Source: Warburgia ugandensis (taxonomy: Eukaryota; Streptophyta; Magnoliopsida; Canellales; Canellaceae). From it: DNA of 64,000 nucleotides. Positions within the stretch are counted from its first letter, which is position 1, and each line of letters opens with the position of its first letter. The position numbers were made by a program, and so were the translations under genes. The stretch is taken from contig CP141126.1 of NCBI GenBank assembly GCA_035236585.1, positions 10,491,001-10,555,000 of the forward strand, in the 5' to 3' direction. Positions 10,038-22,779 of this stretch are shown in pieces. The notes under the pieces are model-generated. The model saw only the letters and a list, made by a program, of their open reading frames with translations, did not search any database and had not been told where the DNA came from.

Positions 10038-11650
10038 AATTCTATTTGTGTGGCACACTGCGGTCAATCATGACTCCACCCATTGATGCCCCCAAGGAAG
10101 AATGGTCCACAATGACGTAATTTTGCCGGTTGAATGATGTCAGGTGGCCAATTAGCAAAGTGCAATGAGTTTAAATCGTTACTCACTTGTTTAGTGCCGG
10201 CAAAATTGATAAGCGTATTAAATCCAATCTAATCTGCACGAATATGGAAACAAATAACGATTGAGGTTTTTAATATGCACATATTGTGAATCAAACAGCC
10301 CTGGTTAGTATTTGATTGGAGTGTGGATCATCGACTTGCAGATTATCCTTCAATCCCAGTAGATGGTGTAGAATTGTACAAATTGAATTCTTTTAAAAGA
10401 TCTAAACCATTAATCTTCTTTAGAATGTTTTAGATAGCCTACAAATTTCATGAGCAATGGATTTTTATAGCTTAAGTTGTAGAAGTTAAAAACTAGAGCT
10501 AATAATTTTTTCCTCTTCCAAATAAATAAAACAAGCAGTTAGGATCATTCCAATGCAATGATTTTTCATGAATATCACCTATTTTGGAGACGCTAAACAA
10601 GATTAGCGGTTTAGATCTTTCAAAAGAAATCAGCATCCATGGTTTATATCATTAGCTAATTTAATTTTTCAAAATGTCATTTTAAACAGATATGCACGAA
10701 TATATCCATGCGGATCATGAATTTAATGGATCAGAATGATTTGATCAGCATCTATCTGCAGATCAAAATTTAGGATGATATGGATGTCTAATGCACTCGA
10801 TAAGAGTAAGTTGAAAGTGCGCACTTAGATTAAACGGATCGAATTAACAGGTGTACACTGCACATTAGTGGATATGGTTAGAATGCTTGAAATTTAGGAT
10901 GATATGGATGCTTAGTGCGCACTTCACAAGAGTAAACTGAAAGTGCGGCCTTGGATATGTTCTTTCTCTTCTTGAAATACATATAAAACGATGTCCTCGT
11001 TAGGCTATGTCTGTGGGTCATTCTATGTCATGGAGTAGACCTGCAACTGAAATGACTTATGTGTGTGGGTTACTCCAGTCGAAACAATCTATATTGCTAA
11101 TATTTTGTTAAAATTTAGGTCGAAATCTCAATTTTTGATCCAAAAGAAAATGATTACTGAAACGAATTTCATAACTATGCTAAAACATGTCTTCTTTTTT
11201 TTTTCTTTTAGTGGTTGCATGAGAGTGTATTTCTTATAGGAAAGAGTTTAGAGAGAGAGAGAGAGAAGTGGGCTTCCATTTTCCTCCGAAGAAATAAGTT
11301 TTCATGCACCCTCGAGGATAAGCTGATCCTCAAGTAAGACTTAGCTTGGAAAGAATAAGCCTTGTAATTTGTTTCTTGACAGTGAAGTTAATATATTAGC
11401 CCCGAAGTTACCTATCAATTTAAGAGGGTCTTTTATGTAAATTGGTGTGTATTTTTTAATCTATACTTTTCTTTCTTTTTTATTTATTCAATTAGTTGGT
11501 GGTTTATGTTAGTGGGTTTGCTTATTGCTATTTAGTAGAAATTCCGTGATTGACATAGAGGGGAATGACATTCACATTGGCTCCAATCTCTTCGATAGTC
11601 TTAACCATGTCAGTTGCCATTACTTTTAAGAATATGACTAATCCCACAGT
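10038..11650. other. Intergenic DNA with one short tandem duplication
   Basis: No gene is recognised. A segment beginning AATTTAGGATGATATGGATG occurs at 10767 and again at 10891, and the following 40 bases are also similar, giving a partial 124-bp tandem duplication. A GA-rich stretch lies near 11253-11270. Confidence 0.55.
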
Positions 11651-12696
11651 TTTGCTATCGGAAGAGAAGCCGCTCCCGCAGGCGACCAGTATCCCTAGTT
11701 GAGGTTTCTGGCTTGCGGGATGTTTCACTTCAAGATAAGAGCTACATCTTGACAGGGAACTTCCCGTACGTGTGGAAACCCAAAGGTCAGGTACCTCTCT
11801 CAAGAACGAAGGACGAAATCCAATGGGCTCCATACAGGTTAGGTAGCTTCTCAGTGAAATCCACTTACCATTTTCTTTCACTCGCCACAAAATAATAATA
11901 CAGTTATCTGAGTAGAATGTGGAAGAATATTTGGAGCGTAGAGATTCAGCATAAACTAAGGCTATTCCTTTGGCATGCCTGCCACCGCAAACTCCCAACA
12001 TTAGACAACATGTACTGTTAAAATGTTGACAGAGAGGTGCACAAAATGCAATTGACAGGCAGAAACATTGTTTCACGTTCTCTTTTCTTGTCCATATGCT
12101 ATTTGATATCTGGTCGATAGCTGAGCAGGACATTGGATTGAATCTTGTTAACAAATCCTCACTGTTGAAGTCATAACTAATTGGCTTACGACGCTCCCTC
12201 CCACCAAAGGAAGAGCAAGAACTTTATTTATGGCCAGTGTTGCTTCTCTGCATGGTTCATATGGTACGATAGGAATTAGGTTGTTCATGGGAATTATCAA
12301 CACAGTCAAATACTCTATGGCAAAGTAATAAGGAAAAAGCAAAGGAAGCTATAAACAACTACGCTTCACCCTGTTACTCAGGCGTAGGATTGAACTTGCT
12401 ATGAATATGGAACCAAGCTAATATACAGGTGAAAAAGAAGAAAGTACAATGGATCAAGTGCAGCACACCTTAAAAGAACTTCTTTGTCTTAAACTTCGAT
12501 GGAGCTGCCAAAGGCAAACCTGGCCAAGCTGGGTGTGGAAGAGTCATCGGGGACGACCAGGTTAAATGCATAGCGGGATTTCGCAAGTACTTGAACAAAA
12601 AGACTAACAACGTGGAGGAATAGGAAGCCCTCCTTCACGGTCTGATATTAGTAAATGGCTTGGGCATTAAACAACTTCAAATCAAAAGGGCTTCAT
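11650..12696 (+). pseudogene. LINE (non-LTR retrotransposon) remnant: zf-RVT and first half of RNase H
   Basis: The plus strand encodes the region downstream of reverse transcriptase: DEIQWAPYRLGSFSVKSTYH (from about 11813), then WKNIWSVEIQHKLRLFLWHA (from about 11923), the zinc-binding CTKC...ETLFHVLFSCP (about 12035-12100), and an RNase H-like domain starting LNFDGAAKGKPG near 12483 with its first catalytic aspartate in FDG. Several stops interrupt it, including one after NNVEE. It ends abruptly at 12696, where an LTR element inserted; the RNase H continues at 34738. A 208-codon open frame on the opposite strand (11528-12154) is a shadow. Confidence 0.8.
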
Positions 12697-15600
12697 TGTA
12701 ACACCCTGGGTTTTTATAGCAATTTTTTTTATAATAATAATAATTATAGTCGCAATCTCAAAATCAAAAGGTTTTATTAATTATTTATTAGAATATTACT
12801 TAAAAACCTCTAGGTGTTATCTTCTTTTTCCAAAAACATCACAACCACAATTAAAAGATAAATATAAGTGCGTAACAATAAATTTAAGACAATACTAATA
12901 TCAAATCCAAAGTAAAAATCAACCGCGCCTTTATTTTTAAAACAATATATATCCAAAAAGCATAATAAGGTGACACAGGGTCTATCCATCATAACATTCC
13001 ACCATACTTAAAGACATGTCTATAATATATATAAATGTCATAATCAAATTCATCTAATAAAAGTATACAGTCCATAAAATAGGTTCAAATTGTAGTCCAT
13101 TTAATCACTCGCGTCAAGCTATTTATTAGCCAAATCAAAGTGGTCACCACTGCTATCACTATCCCTCCACGGCCTTGCCTTTTTTGCTGTCACGCTAGGT
13201 ATCTGAGGCATTGCAAAACAAAGCAATGCCTCAGCAAGCTATTGCTTGTATAGGTACATATATATTTAATATAAAAAATAAGTGAAAATAAATATAAACA
13301 AAGTCGAATAACAATGTTGATATAAGTGTAGGTCAATTATCCATAAAAATATAAGTATCATAAGCAATGCCAATATAGTTTTATAACATTATATGTGATG
13401 AAACATGTACATCATTGATGTAAAACATGATAATCTCATGGATGTAAAATAGGATATGATCTAATATAAATGAGCATACAATAACAAATAGGGTACCCCA
13501 AGGTACGTGGTTCCCACGAGTGTCCCATACAGTCGTATAACAGATCACTAGTATTCATATCAATTCTCTTAGTGTCATCACACCCATGCATACAATAACA
13601 TCTCCATGCTCATCATGCAAGCATACAAAATAAGAGTATGGATAGTCATGCTGCAGTTGCAACCACTCCAGGGTCTCAACTACTGTCGCTCCCCATCGAC
13701 ATTACAATAGGAGACCTAACGTTCATCCCCATGGGAAGGCTCGGACCAGTAGTGTGGATTACCCATGTTACCAACCCCTACCAAAAGCCATCTGTGGGCT
13801 GGTGTCTATCACATTACAATTTCAGAGGGTGGGTGGTCGGCCCTACTCCCTCCTAGCAAGACATCCATTGAGTGAGAGCACTCGTTATAAATCACAAAAC
13901 ACGAAAATCGCGTATCTAGTAAAACTAAGAGCACTCATGGCTCACAATCCTTAAGGCACACCCCTCATCTCGGGGTTAACCTCTCAAAGGACTCACCATA
14001 AATTTTATCAAAACCCCAATCTTAGTGATACAATAAAGAAAGATAATTACTAATCATACATAAGATACGTTGTATCAATATTATAAAACAATTGATCATG
14101 AAAACCCATTCAATGCACTATCGAAATCTTATATTGATCATAGCATAAAACTTTGAATCTCACAAAATCTCATAATAAATAAACAAGTGATAATCAATCA
14201 CAATCAACCATAATGCTATGATAATGCAAAGTTTTAGAAATCAAAACAAAACATCAAATGTCGTCACTTACCTCAATGAGAGATAACCCAAATCAAGCAT
14301 GTAATCCTCTTAGCTCACACACTATGTTGTACTAGTCAATATCACAATACTATTTTGTGTTATTTATTTCATCTCAGTGGAATCTATGGTGATTCAATCG
14401 TTGGATCATTCTCTAAGATCTCTACCTATGATTAGATCCTTAATCCCAACATTAATTATTATTAATCAGTTCTATCTCATGTTTGTTTGCTCATTTTTGT
14501 GTGCATCTAAAGTTTACACCTTGATCTGACGGTCAGATCATCCTTAGATCAACAAATTCCCAAGATCTGGGTTAGATCAATGGTCGGGGTCAATTACTAG
14601 AGTAAGTACATCTAATCTGATCCTTAGGACCCTCAATTATTACCTTATATTATCTAGTTGTTCTAGTTATAGGGCCTGATCACCCTTTGATCGACTTGAT
14701 CTAAGTGATTTGGTGCTATTTTTATGAATTTGACTTGACTAGATATGATTAGGTCGAGATTTTAATGCTAAAATCATGTCTACATTGTTAAGACAAATTC
14801 AATAGATATTACAAATAGAAAATTGGGCTTCTGTAGCCACCAAAATTTTAGAAAAAACTATTTCAGATAAAAAATTTCTATTTTACACTGGTTTGCACCG
14901 GCGACACTATTTACACCAGCATCCCCAGGATGCTCCCCGCCTGCATCTTGGTTTCTAAGATGCCGGGAGTTCCAGTCATTCGTGATAGCACACGAAAATA
15001 TCCCCGTACACACGACGGAGCACTCCCGTGCGCCGTCCCTGCCTGAGCATCCTAGGTGCATTGTCCATCGGGGATGATTAACCTGAGTTGTTCATCTTCT
15101 TTTGGCTTGATCAGAGCCTCAGATGCTCCAATTTTTTTTTATCTATTTTCTCCATTCTTAAGATTTTTGGGTCCAAAGATCACATTGAGCGGCTCAGATC
15201 TATCATTGAAGGTGTCCTTAATTTGGGTTTAACCATGCTCTACGGTTTTGATTCCCTAGGCCCTTCAACGACCATTTTAGCTTAGATCTAACTCGGATCT
15301 GTGAGGAAAAAGTTGGGTAATAAGCAAAAGAGAAGGATAGAGGGTTTAACCTACCTGATTAGAGCCAGAGAGGGGAGATTAGGGTCCTCTAGTGCATGCA
15401 AAAATATGTTCTAAGTTTGGTGGAGAACTAAGCGAAGATGGCACGATTTCGTGGCTGTTTTTTGTTGGGAATGAAGAGGAAACTCACTTTTGTAGTTTGA
15501 GATCCGATTTCCTCGCAAGGAAAGAGGATCACCGCCTTCCTCCATTGGAGTTGGAATGGGAATGGAAAGGGGTGTCATTATTAAAATGACCCCCTCTAAT

Positions 15601-15808
15601 TCATGTCCTTGACTAATTACTAATTTACCCTTGTAACTTAAAATGTTCATATCTCTCTCATCCGAAGTTCGTTCTCAACGTTCTTTATACCATTCAATTC
15701 CTATCGATGTGTACTTTATAAATTTAGTGGTTTCAAAACCAAATTCTATGCATAATCTTTTTAATTTATTTTGTTACTAATTTAAGGTTAAAAATAGAGG
15801 ATATTATA
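12697..15808 (-). repeat. 3' LTR of the minus-strand gypsy element
   Basis: This is a 3.1 kb LTR. In element sense it starts TATAATATCC (mutated TGTAATATCC) at 15808 and ends GGGTGTTACA at 12697. It matches the right-hand LTR from about 13742 onward in plus coordinates and is more distantly related to the LTRs at 22241-27748 and 20171-28634. It carries the stem-loop pair. Next to it on the right is a polypurine tract, as expected for a 3' LTR of a minus-strand element. Confidence 0.85.
13204..13248 (-). other. Conserved LTR stem-loop pair, copy 2
   Basis: TGAGGCATTGC (13204-13214) and GCAATGCCTCA (13223-13233) pair perfectly around AAAACAAA. CAAGC (13235-13239) pairs with GCTTG (13244-13248) around TATT. 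The pair is about 510 bp from the LTR 3' terminus. Confidence 0.8.
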
Positions 15809-15823
15809 TCCTTCCCACCTTAT
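15809..15823 (-). other. Polypurine tract
   Basis: Read on the minus strand, AAGGTGGGAAGGA directly precedes the LTR. This is the plus-strand primer site of LTR retrotransposons. An equivalent tract, AAGTGGGAAGGA, precedes the LTR end at 28634. Confidence 0.75.
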
Positions 15824-15829
15824 AAAAAT

Positions 15830-17130
15830 TTTGTCCTCTAAATTTTGGTACATACCTCTATGTAAATAACTCTGGGTGGATCCTCCTCATCTCATCTTCT
15901 GTCTCCCATGTGGCCTCTTCGAGTGAATGATGTTGCTAAAGGACCTTGACTAATGGAATAGTTTTAGTCCTCAACTCCTTGACTTTCTTATCCAGTATAC
16001 GCACAGGTCTCTCCTTAAATGTCATATCGGGCTGTAACTCTCCTGGGATCTACTCCAACACGTGTGATGGATCTGGCACGTACTTCCTTAGCATAGATAC
16101 ATGGAAGACGTCGTGTACATTTGCCAACTGCAGTGGTAAGGCTAGCTGGTATGCTATTGACCCAACCCTACATAAAATCTCAAAAGGTCCAATGTACCTG
16201 GGCCTAAGTTTCCCTTTATTCCCAAACCTCATCACTCCTTTCATAGGGGAACCTTTAATATTACATGCTCACCTTTGGAGAACTCTAGGTCTTTCCACCT
16301 CTTGTTAGCATAACTCTTCCTGCGGCTGTGAGCTGTCAACAATCTCTTTTGAATAAGTCAAACTTTCTCTGCGCACTCTTCCACCAACTCGAACTTCACT
16401 ATGTGTCTCTTTCCTACATCACTCCAACATAAGGGTGACTGACAAGGCCTGCCATAAAGCGTCTCGTATGAAGCCACGCCAATACTTACATGATAGCTGT
16501 TATCATAGGCATACTCTACCAGTGGTAAATGATCCTCCCATCTACCCTTCTAATCCATAACACAAGCCCGTAACATATCCTCAATCGTCTGAATGGTTCT
16601 CTCAGTTTGACCATCTGTCTGAGGGTGGTATGCTATGCTAAATTTTAGCTTTGATCCTAAATCCTCTTACACGCTCTTCCAGTACTTTGAGGTAAATCAA
16701 GTGTCTCGATATGATATAATCATCAAGGGAACTCCATGTAGACTTATGATCCCCTTGACATACAATTTCACTAGACTGTCCATCGTCTAATTCTTACCGA
16801 GAGGAAGAAAATGAGCAGACTTGGTTCAGCTGTCCACAACGACCCATATCATGTCATGTTCGCTAACAGTCCTCGAAAGGCCCACAATGAAATCCATGGT
16901 AATATGATCCCACTTCCACACAGGGAGATCCAAAGTCTGAAGTAACCCTAATGGTTGCTAATGCTCTGCCTTGACCTACTGACAAGTCAGACACCCTGCC
17001 ATGCACTCTCTAACATCCTTCTTCATTCCGTTCCACCAAAAATGTCTCATGAGGTCCTGATACAGCTTCGTACCTCTAGAATGGATTGTATACTGGGACT
17101 AGTGCACCACTTGAAGTAACTCACACTTCA
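15830..17130 (-). pseudogene. Gypsy integrase and chromodomain, decayed
   Basis: Minus-strand reading gives integrase C-terminal KGKLRPRYIGPFEIL (near 16220), FHVSMLRKYVPDPSHVL (near 16080), then a chromodomain with LDKKVKELRTKTIPLVKVL and HHSLEEATWETEDEM (about 15990-15890). The upstream integrase core is recognisable but interrupted. In chromoviruses this domain directs insertion to chromatin marks. Stops occur, for example in place of tryptophan after VKVL. Confidence 0.8.
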
Positions 17131-17159
17131 AATCATCATTTGTCGGTACCATCAACCTA

Positions 17160-17790
17160 CCCTTGAATCTAACTCTTCCATCCGGTCCTCTCATAAAATC
17201 TGTCATGTCTGCCAGATCCTATGTCTCCTTATCTTTGGCCTGTGCCTCTAAAATCTTGTTGAGGAACTTAGACCAAGTCGACAGATTGATAATCATTACT
17301 CTAGACTTCCTACTCAAGGCATTTGCGATGACATTAGCCTTCCCTGGGTGGTATTGTATGGTGAAATTGAAGTCCTTGAGATATTCCATCCATCTACGCT
17401 GCCTCATTGTTCAAATCACTCTGAGTAAAGAAGTACATGAGGCTCTTATGATCAGTGAATACCTCAAACTTCTTGCCATATAGATAATGTCTTCAGGACT
17501 TCAGGGCAAATACCACCACCACTAACTCCAGATCATGTGTTGGGTAATTTACCTCATGTGTCTTTAATTGTCTCGACGCATAAGTGATTACCTTTCCATG
17601 CTGCATCAACACTGCTCCTAATCCTTTGCGTGAGGCATCGTAATAAACGATATAACCACCTATGCCTGATGGTAAGGTCAAAACTGGGGCAGTAGTAAGT
17701 CTCCTCTTGAGCTCTTGGAAGCTCTCCTCGCAAGCATTAGTCCAAACAAACTGAGTATCTTTCCTGGTCAGGGTAGTCAATGGTAACGCA
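17160..17790 (-). pseudogene. Gypsy RNase H domain, decayed
   Basis: Two open pieces read 17780-17493 ([52 protein letters not shown]) and 17407-17219 ([26 protein letters not shown]). These are the hallmark blocks of Ty3/gypsy RNase H and its link to integrase. The two are joined only through stops. Confidence 0.85.
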
Positions 17791-17799
17791 ATCTTCGAG

Positions 17800-18722
17800 A
17801 ATCCCTATATGAAACAACAATAATATCTTGCCAAATCAAGAAAACTGCGTATTTTTATAACTATCTTGGGTCTCTCCCAATGTAGTACTGCCTCAACCTT
17901 CGCCAGATCCATGGCCACTCCATCTTTAGATACGATGTGGCCTAAGAACTGCACCTGATCTAACCAAAAATCACACTTAGTGAACTTGGCATATAAATGA
18001 TGTCGACAAAGTGTGTCCAATATCGTGTGAAGATGCTCCCTATGTGCCTCATGACTAGGCGAGTAAATCAAGATGTCATCAACGAAGACAATCACGAACT
18101 TATCCAAATAAGTTGAAAAACATGATTCATCAGATCCATGAACATTGCAGGTGCATTTGTCAATCCAAACGACATCACTAAGAACTTATAGTGGCCATAG
18201 TGACTCCTAAAAGCAATCTTCGAGATGTCCTCTTCTCTAACCCTCAGCTGATGATATCCTGACCTCAGGTCTATCTTGGAGAATACTCTTGCTGATTGGA
18301 GCTGATCAAACAAATCATCTATGCATGGCAAATGATATCAGTTCTTTACAGTAACACTATTCAACAACCGATAGTCAATGTATAGTCTCAGTGATTCATC
18401 CTTTTTCTTCACAAAAAGGACTAGTGCTCCCCATGGTGATCCACTCAGCTTGATGAAGCCCTTATCTAATAACTTTGCAACTGTACTTTAAGCTCTCTCA
18501 ACTCTACTGGGGTGCCTTAGAGATAGGCGATGTACCTGGCACGAAGTCAATGGTAAAGTCAATCTCCCTACTCAACGGCAATCCTAGTAACTTCTCAGGG
18601 AAAACATCTGCAAACTCACGGACAACATCAATATCGTCAAGCTGTGGCTGCCTCCTGTCCTCAATAGTCACATACGCAAGGAACGCTCTGCACCCTCGTG
18701 AATAAAATCGTGCCACCTTCAT
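17800..18722 (-). pseudogene. Gypsy reverse transcriptase, decayed
   Basis: Blocks in order on the minus strand: DVFPEKLLGLPLSREIDF and DFVPGTSPISKAP (18722-18504), then a frame break, [15 protein letters not shown] and [15 protein letters not shown] (18331-18092), the catalytic FVDDILIYS with its two aspartates (about 18090), and LGHIVSKDGVAMD further on. The order and motifs are standard Ty3/gypsy. At least three frame breaks or stops make it inactive. Confidence 0.9.
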
Positions 18723-18761
18723 AGCAAAGATGACGCATGTACTTGCTTGTCCCTTTCTGCC

Positions 18762-19165
18762 CTAGAACAATATTTTTAGTTGCCCAGGTATATGAAAAAT
18801 GACCCGCTTCTTTCGGCAATCTATAGTAGCCCAATAATTAGCTAACCAATCCATCCCAAATATAACATCATACTCGACCATGTCTAATAAAATAAAGTTG
18901 GAGTCCATCCTCACTCCTGATATCTCCCGAAGATACTTAGTAGTCTCTACTATCTCTCTCACGGGTGTCATAATATCGAACCCAAATGCTAATATATGCA
19001 TGCATACATCAAGGCAAGATGCAAAAGTGCATGATATAAAAGAATGAGTGGACCTTGTATCAAAGAGGGCCCTAGCATGTCGGTCTGAAACTAGAAGAGT
19101 ACCTTCAACGACTTGGTGTGATGCCTGCGCCTGTCCTAATGTGATGGAAAATACTCGCCCCTGAA
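18762..19165 (-). pseudogene. Gypsy protease region, decayed, with altered active site
   Basis: The frame 19001-18762 contains DVIFGMDWLANYWATIDC, the conserved block after the retroviral-type aspartic protease. Upstream, near 19080, the active-site segment reads ALFDTRSTHSFIS; the usual D-S/T-G triad is D-T-R. The frame stops abruptly near 19165, where sequence of opposite polarity begins. Confidence 0.8.
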
Positions 19166-19169
19166 TACG

Positions 19170-20170
19170 TGGCAGATAGGGCAGATTTTATGAGAGGACC
19201 AGACGGAGGAGTCAAATTCAAGGGTAGGTTGGTAGTACCAGTAAATGATGATTTGAAGCGTGAGTTACTTCAAGAGGCACACCAATCCTGGTATACAATC
19301 CATCCTGAAGGTACGAAGATGTATCAGGATCTTAGGAGACATTTTTAGTAGAACAGTATGAAGAAGGATGTTGGAGAGTGCGTAGCACGGTGTATGACCT
19401 GTTAGCAGGTCAAGGCTGAGCATCAGCGTCCATCAGGACTACTTCAGACATTGGACCTTCCTGAGTGGAAGTGGGATCATATTACTATGGACTTCATTGT
19501 GGGTCTTTCGAGGACCGTTAGTGGTCACAACATAATATGGGTTGTTGTGGACAGGTTGACCAAGTGAAATTGTATGTCAAGGAGATTGTGAGTCTACATG
19601 GAGTTCCCTTGACAATTATATCGGATCGAGAAACTCGTTTTACTTCAAAGTACTGGAAGAGCGTGCAAGAGGCTCTAGGATCGAGGCTAAAATTTAGCAT
19701 AGCATTCTACCCTCAGACAAACGGTCAAAGCGAGAGGACTATCCAGACGATTGAGGATATGCTACAGGCTTGTGTTATGGATTGGAATGGTAGTTGGGAA
19801 GATCATTTACCACTGGTCGAGTTCGCCTATAATAACAGTTATCATACGAGTATTGGCATGGCTTCATACGAGGCACTTTATGGCAGACCTTGTCGGTCAC
19901 CCTTATGTTGGAGTGATGTAGGAGAGAGACACATAGTGAAGTCCGAGTTGGTGGAAGAGTGCACAAAGAAAAGTCTAACTTATTGGGAAGAGATTATTGA
20001 CAACTCATAGCTGACAAAAGAGTTATGCTAACAAGAGGCGGAAGGACCTAGAGTTTCCTGAAGGTGAGCATGTATTCTTGAAGGTTTCCCCCATGAAAGG
20101 AGTGATGAGGTTTAGGAATAAAGGGAAGCTTAGCCCCAGGTACATTGGACCTTTTGAGATATTACGCTCC
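19170..20170 (+). pseudogene. Second gypsy integrase fragment, opposite orientation
   Basis: Plus-strand reading gives FKGRLVVPVNDDLKRELLQE, the zinc-binding HH-CC region (IHPEGTKMYQDLRRHF ... CVARCMTC), [10 protein letters not shown] with the first catalytic Asp, IISDRETRFTSKYW with the second, and [19 protein letters not shown] with the Glu. It ends at YIGPFEI near 20165. There is a stop for Trp after RRHF and a deletion with frameshift after VVVDRLTK near 19565. It is homologous to the minus-strand integrase at about 16170-17130, so the two form a diverged inverted repeat about 2 kb apart. Confidence 0.85.
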
Positions 20171-22240
20171 TCATCCAGTTAATAGCCACATTCCCACAAC
20201 AATATAATCAAGTCCAATAAGAAAGGCATACATACACAGTCCATGTGGAATCAGAACATACCTCCCAATGAGACATCCCGATCACTATTCGTCTAACTCC
20301 CAATTAGTCCTGTCTCTCCCCCAATATTTGAGGCATTGCAACAATAACGCAATGCCTCAGCAAGCAATGCTTGGTAGATACATAGACATTTAATGTGATG
20401 ACAATGGAACAAAATCGAATAATAGTGCTAATATAATAAATCAATCGATATAATAATTATAAACAATGCCAACAAAATCTTATAACATCATATACGATAA
20501 AACATGCATCTCATGAATTTTAAAACATGATATGATCTAATGTACATGTGCATACAATAACAATAGGACACCCCAAGGTACGTGGGTCTCACGAGTGTCC
20601 CATACACTCGTATCATAGATAATGAGTACTCATATCAAATCTCTGAGTGTCGTCACACCCAAGCATACTACAACATTTTCATACTCATCATGCAAGCATA
20701 CAGAATAAAAGTATGGATCGTCATGCCACAGTGGCAACCCTCTAGGGTCTCAACCATTGTCGCTCCCGTCGACACCATAATGGGAGACTTAGCATCCGTC
20801 CCCATGGAAAGGCCCGGACCAGTAATGTGGACTATCCATGTTACCAAACCCCTACCGAAAGCTATCTGTGAACAGGTGTCTATCATTTCACAATCACATC
20901 ACAATTTCAGAGGGTGAGTGGCCATCCCTACTCTCTCCTAAGATGACATTCACCAGGTGAGAGCACCTATCATAAAACACAAAATACGAAAATCACGTAT
21001 CTCAAAAACTAACAGCACTCGTGGCTAGCAATCCCTAAGGCACTCCCCTCATCTCGAGGTTAGCCTCTAAAAGGACCAGCCACCAAGCCTCCATTGTCCT
21101 TTCTTATGAAAACCCATCAATTTCAATAATGAAATAAAGAAAGAAAATTTCTAATTATGCATAAATACGGAGTATCAATCTCATGAAATCATCGATCAAA
21201 ATCCATTCAATATATTATCGAATTCTAATATCTATCATAAAATGCGGAGTCTCATAAAATCATAGACTAACTAAACAATTGAAATTTACTCACAATCAAT
21301 CATGATGCTATGATAATGCAAGGTTTTAAAATCAAGACATAACATTAAATGTCGTCACCTACCTCGAAGTAAGATCACTTAACTTAAGTGTATAATCCCC
21401 TTATCTTGTTCGTTCTGATGTATCTGTCAATACCATAATACTATTTTGTGTTATTTATTTCATCATAAGGGAATTTACGGTGATCCAACAGTTAGATCAT
21501 CCTCTAAGATCTCTAATTATGATTTGGTTCTTAATTTAGTCTCATCTCATATTCATTTATTCGTTTTCGTGTGTATCTAACGTTTATACATTAATTTGAC
21601 AGTCATATCATCCTTAAATCAATAATTTTCCAAGATCTAGCTCAGACTAATGGTCTAGATCAATTTTTAGAGTGGTCACACTAATATGCCTCTTAAAACC
21701 CTTATTTATCATCATCCTTTATCTCATTGTTCAAGTCTTGAGACTTGATCACCCTTTGATCAGTCGGCACTAAGTTATTAATTAATATTTTATAATTTAA
21801 CTAATTTAAAAGTAGTCAAATATAGGTTTTCAAGCTAAATCTAGGTCCACGTCATCAAGACATTACAACGAATGTTTTTTATCGTGATTTGGACCTTTAT
21901 AACTCTCAAAATTAAGTTTTTTTTATGAAAATACTTCATAAATTAATATTATTAATTTATAGTGGGGTCGGGTGGTGCTTTTGCACTGGTTTACATCGAC
22001 GTAAACCGTGTCCCCAAGACGCCGTGGGTCCAGAACATGTAGCAGGACCCACCCCCCGTGTGCATCTTAGTTGCTCGAACGCGGGGCGTCTCGACTGAGC
22101 GTGACGTGACGACACACGCCCATGCTGCATCCCTGACGGGGTGGCTCCTTTGGCGTCCCAGCGACAACGACATGGGTGCCAACAAAGGGACTGTCACCGG
22201 AGAAGACGACTGGGGTTCGGTCATCACCGGTGACCCCACA
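20171..22240 (-). repeat. Left part of an older gypsy LTR, interrupted at 22240
   Basis: The sequence is colinear with other LTRs of the family from about 150 bp before the stem-loop pair onward. Its terminal TGTAACACCC end is missing; it abuts the inverted integrase fragment at 20170. The LTR resumes at 27754 after the insertion and ends at 28634. Of the set it is among the most diverged, which suggests greater age. Confidence 0.75.
20329..20373 (-). other. Conserved LTR stem-loop pair, copy 3
   Basis: TGAGGCATTGC (20329-20339) pairs perfectly with GCAATGCCTCA (20349-20359) around a 9-base loop. CAAGC (20361-20365) pairs with GCTTG (20369-20373) around AAT. The loops differ from the other copies while the stems do not. 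Confidence 0.8.
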
Positions 22241-22734
22241 TGTAACACCCCGGGTTTTTCTGACATTTTTTAAATATAATTATAATAGCATTTGGGATCC
22301 CATAAAAAAATATTTTATTAATTTGTTTACTAAAACATTTCTGGAAAACCTCCGGGTGTTATTTTCTTTTTCCAAAACATCGAAATTTTTATTTATAACA
22401 GAAGTAAAAGTTTGAGATAATAGAATCGAAATAATACCCATGTCAATCAACGTCAAAATGTATCGGCGCCTTTATTTTCAAACCAATAAATATCCAAAAC
22501 ACGATATTAATATGGCTCAGGGTCTATCCATCATAATATCCCATTAAATGTCTATCATATGTATAATTGTCTTAATCAAATCCATAAAATAAAAGTATAC
22601 AGTCCATATAGAAAGTCAAATTGTAGTCCTATTTACTAACTTACGTTACTGTTTATAAATCAAAGTAAGAGGATCTCCCACTGATATCACGGTTTCTCAA
22701 CAGTCTTGTCCTTCCTGATGTTGCGGTCGAGATC

Positions 22735-22779
22735 TAAGGCATTGCAAAACAAAGCAATGCCTCAGCAAGCTATTGCTTG
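22735..22779 (-). other. Conserved LTR stem-loop pair, copy 4
   Basis: TAAGGCATTGC (22735-22745) and GCAATGCCTCA (22754-22764) form the main stem. The single change becomes a G-U wobble pair in the minus-sense RNA. CAAGC (22766-22770) and GCTTG (22775-22779) form the second stem. Confidence 0.75.

Noticed and set aside
11528-12154. 208-codon open frame on the minus strand
   Set aside because: It lies exactly antisense to the recognisable LINE zf-RVT region and shows no family motif of its own.
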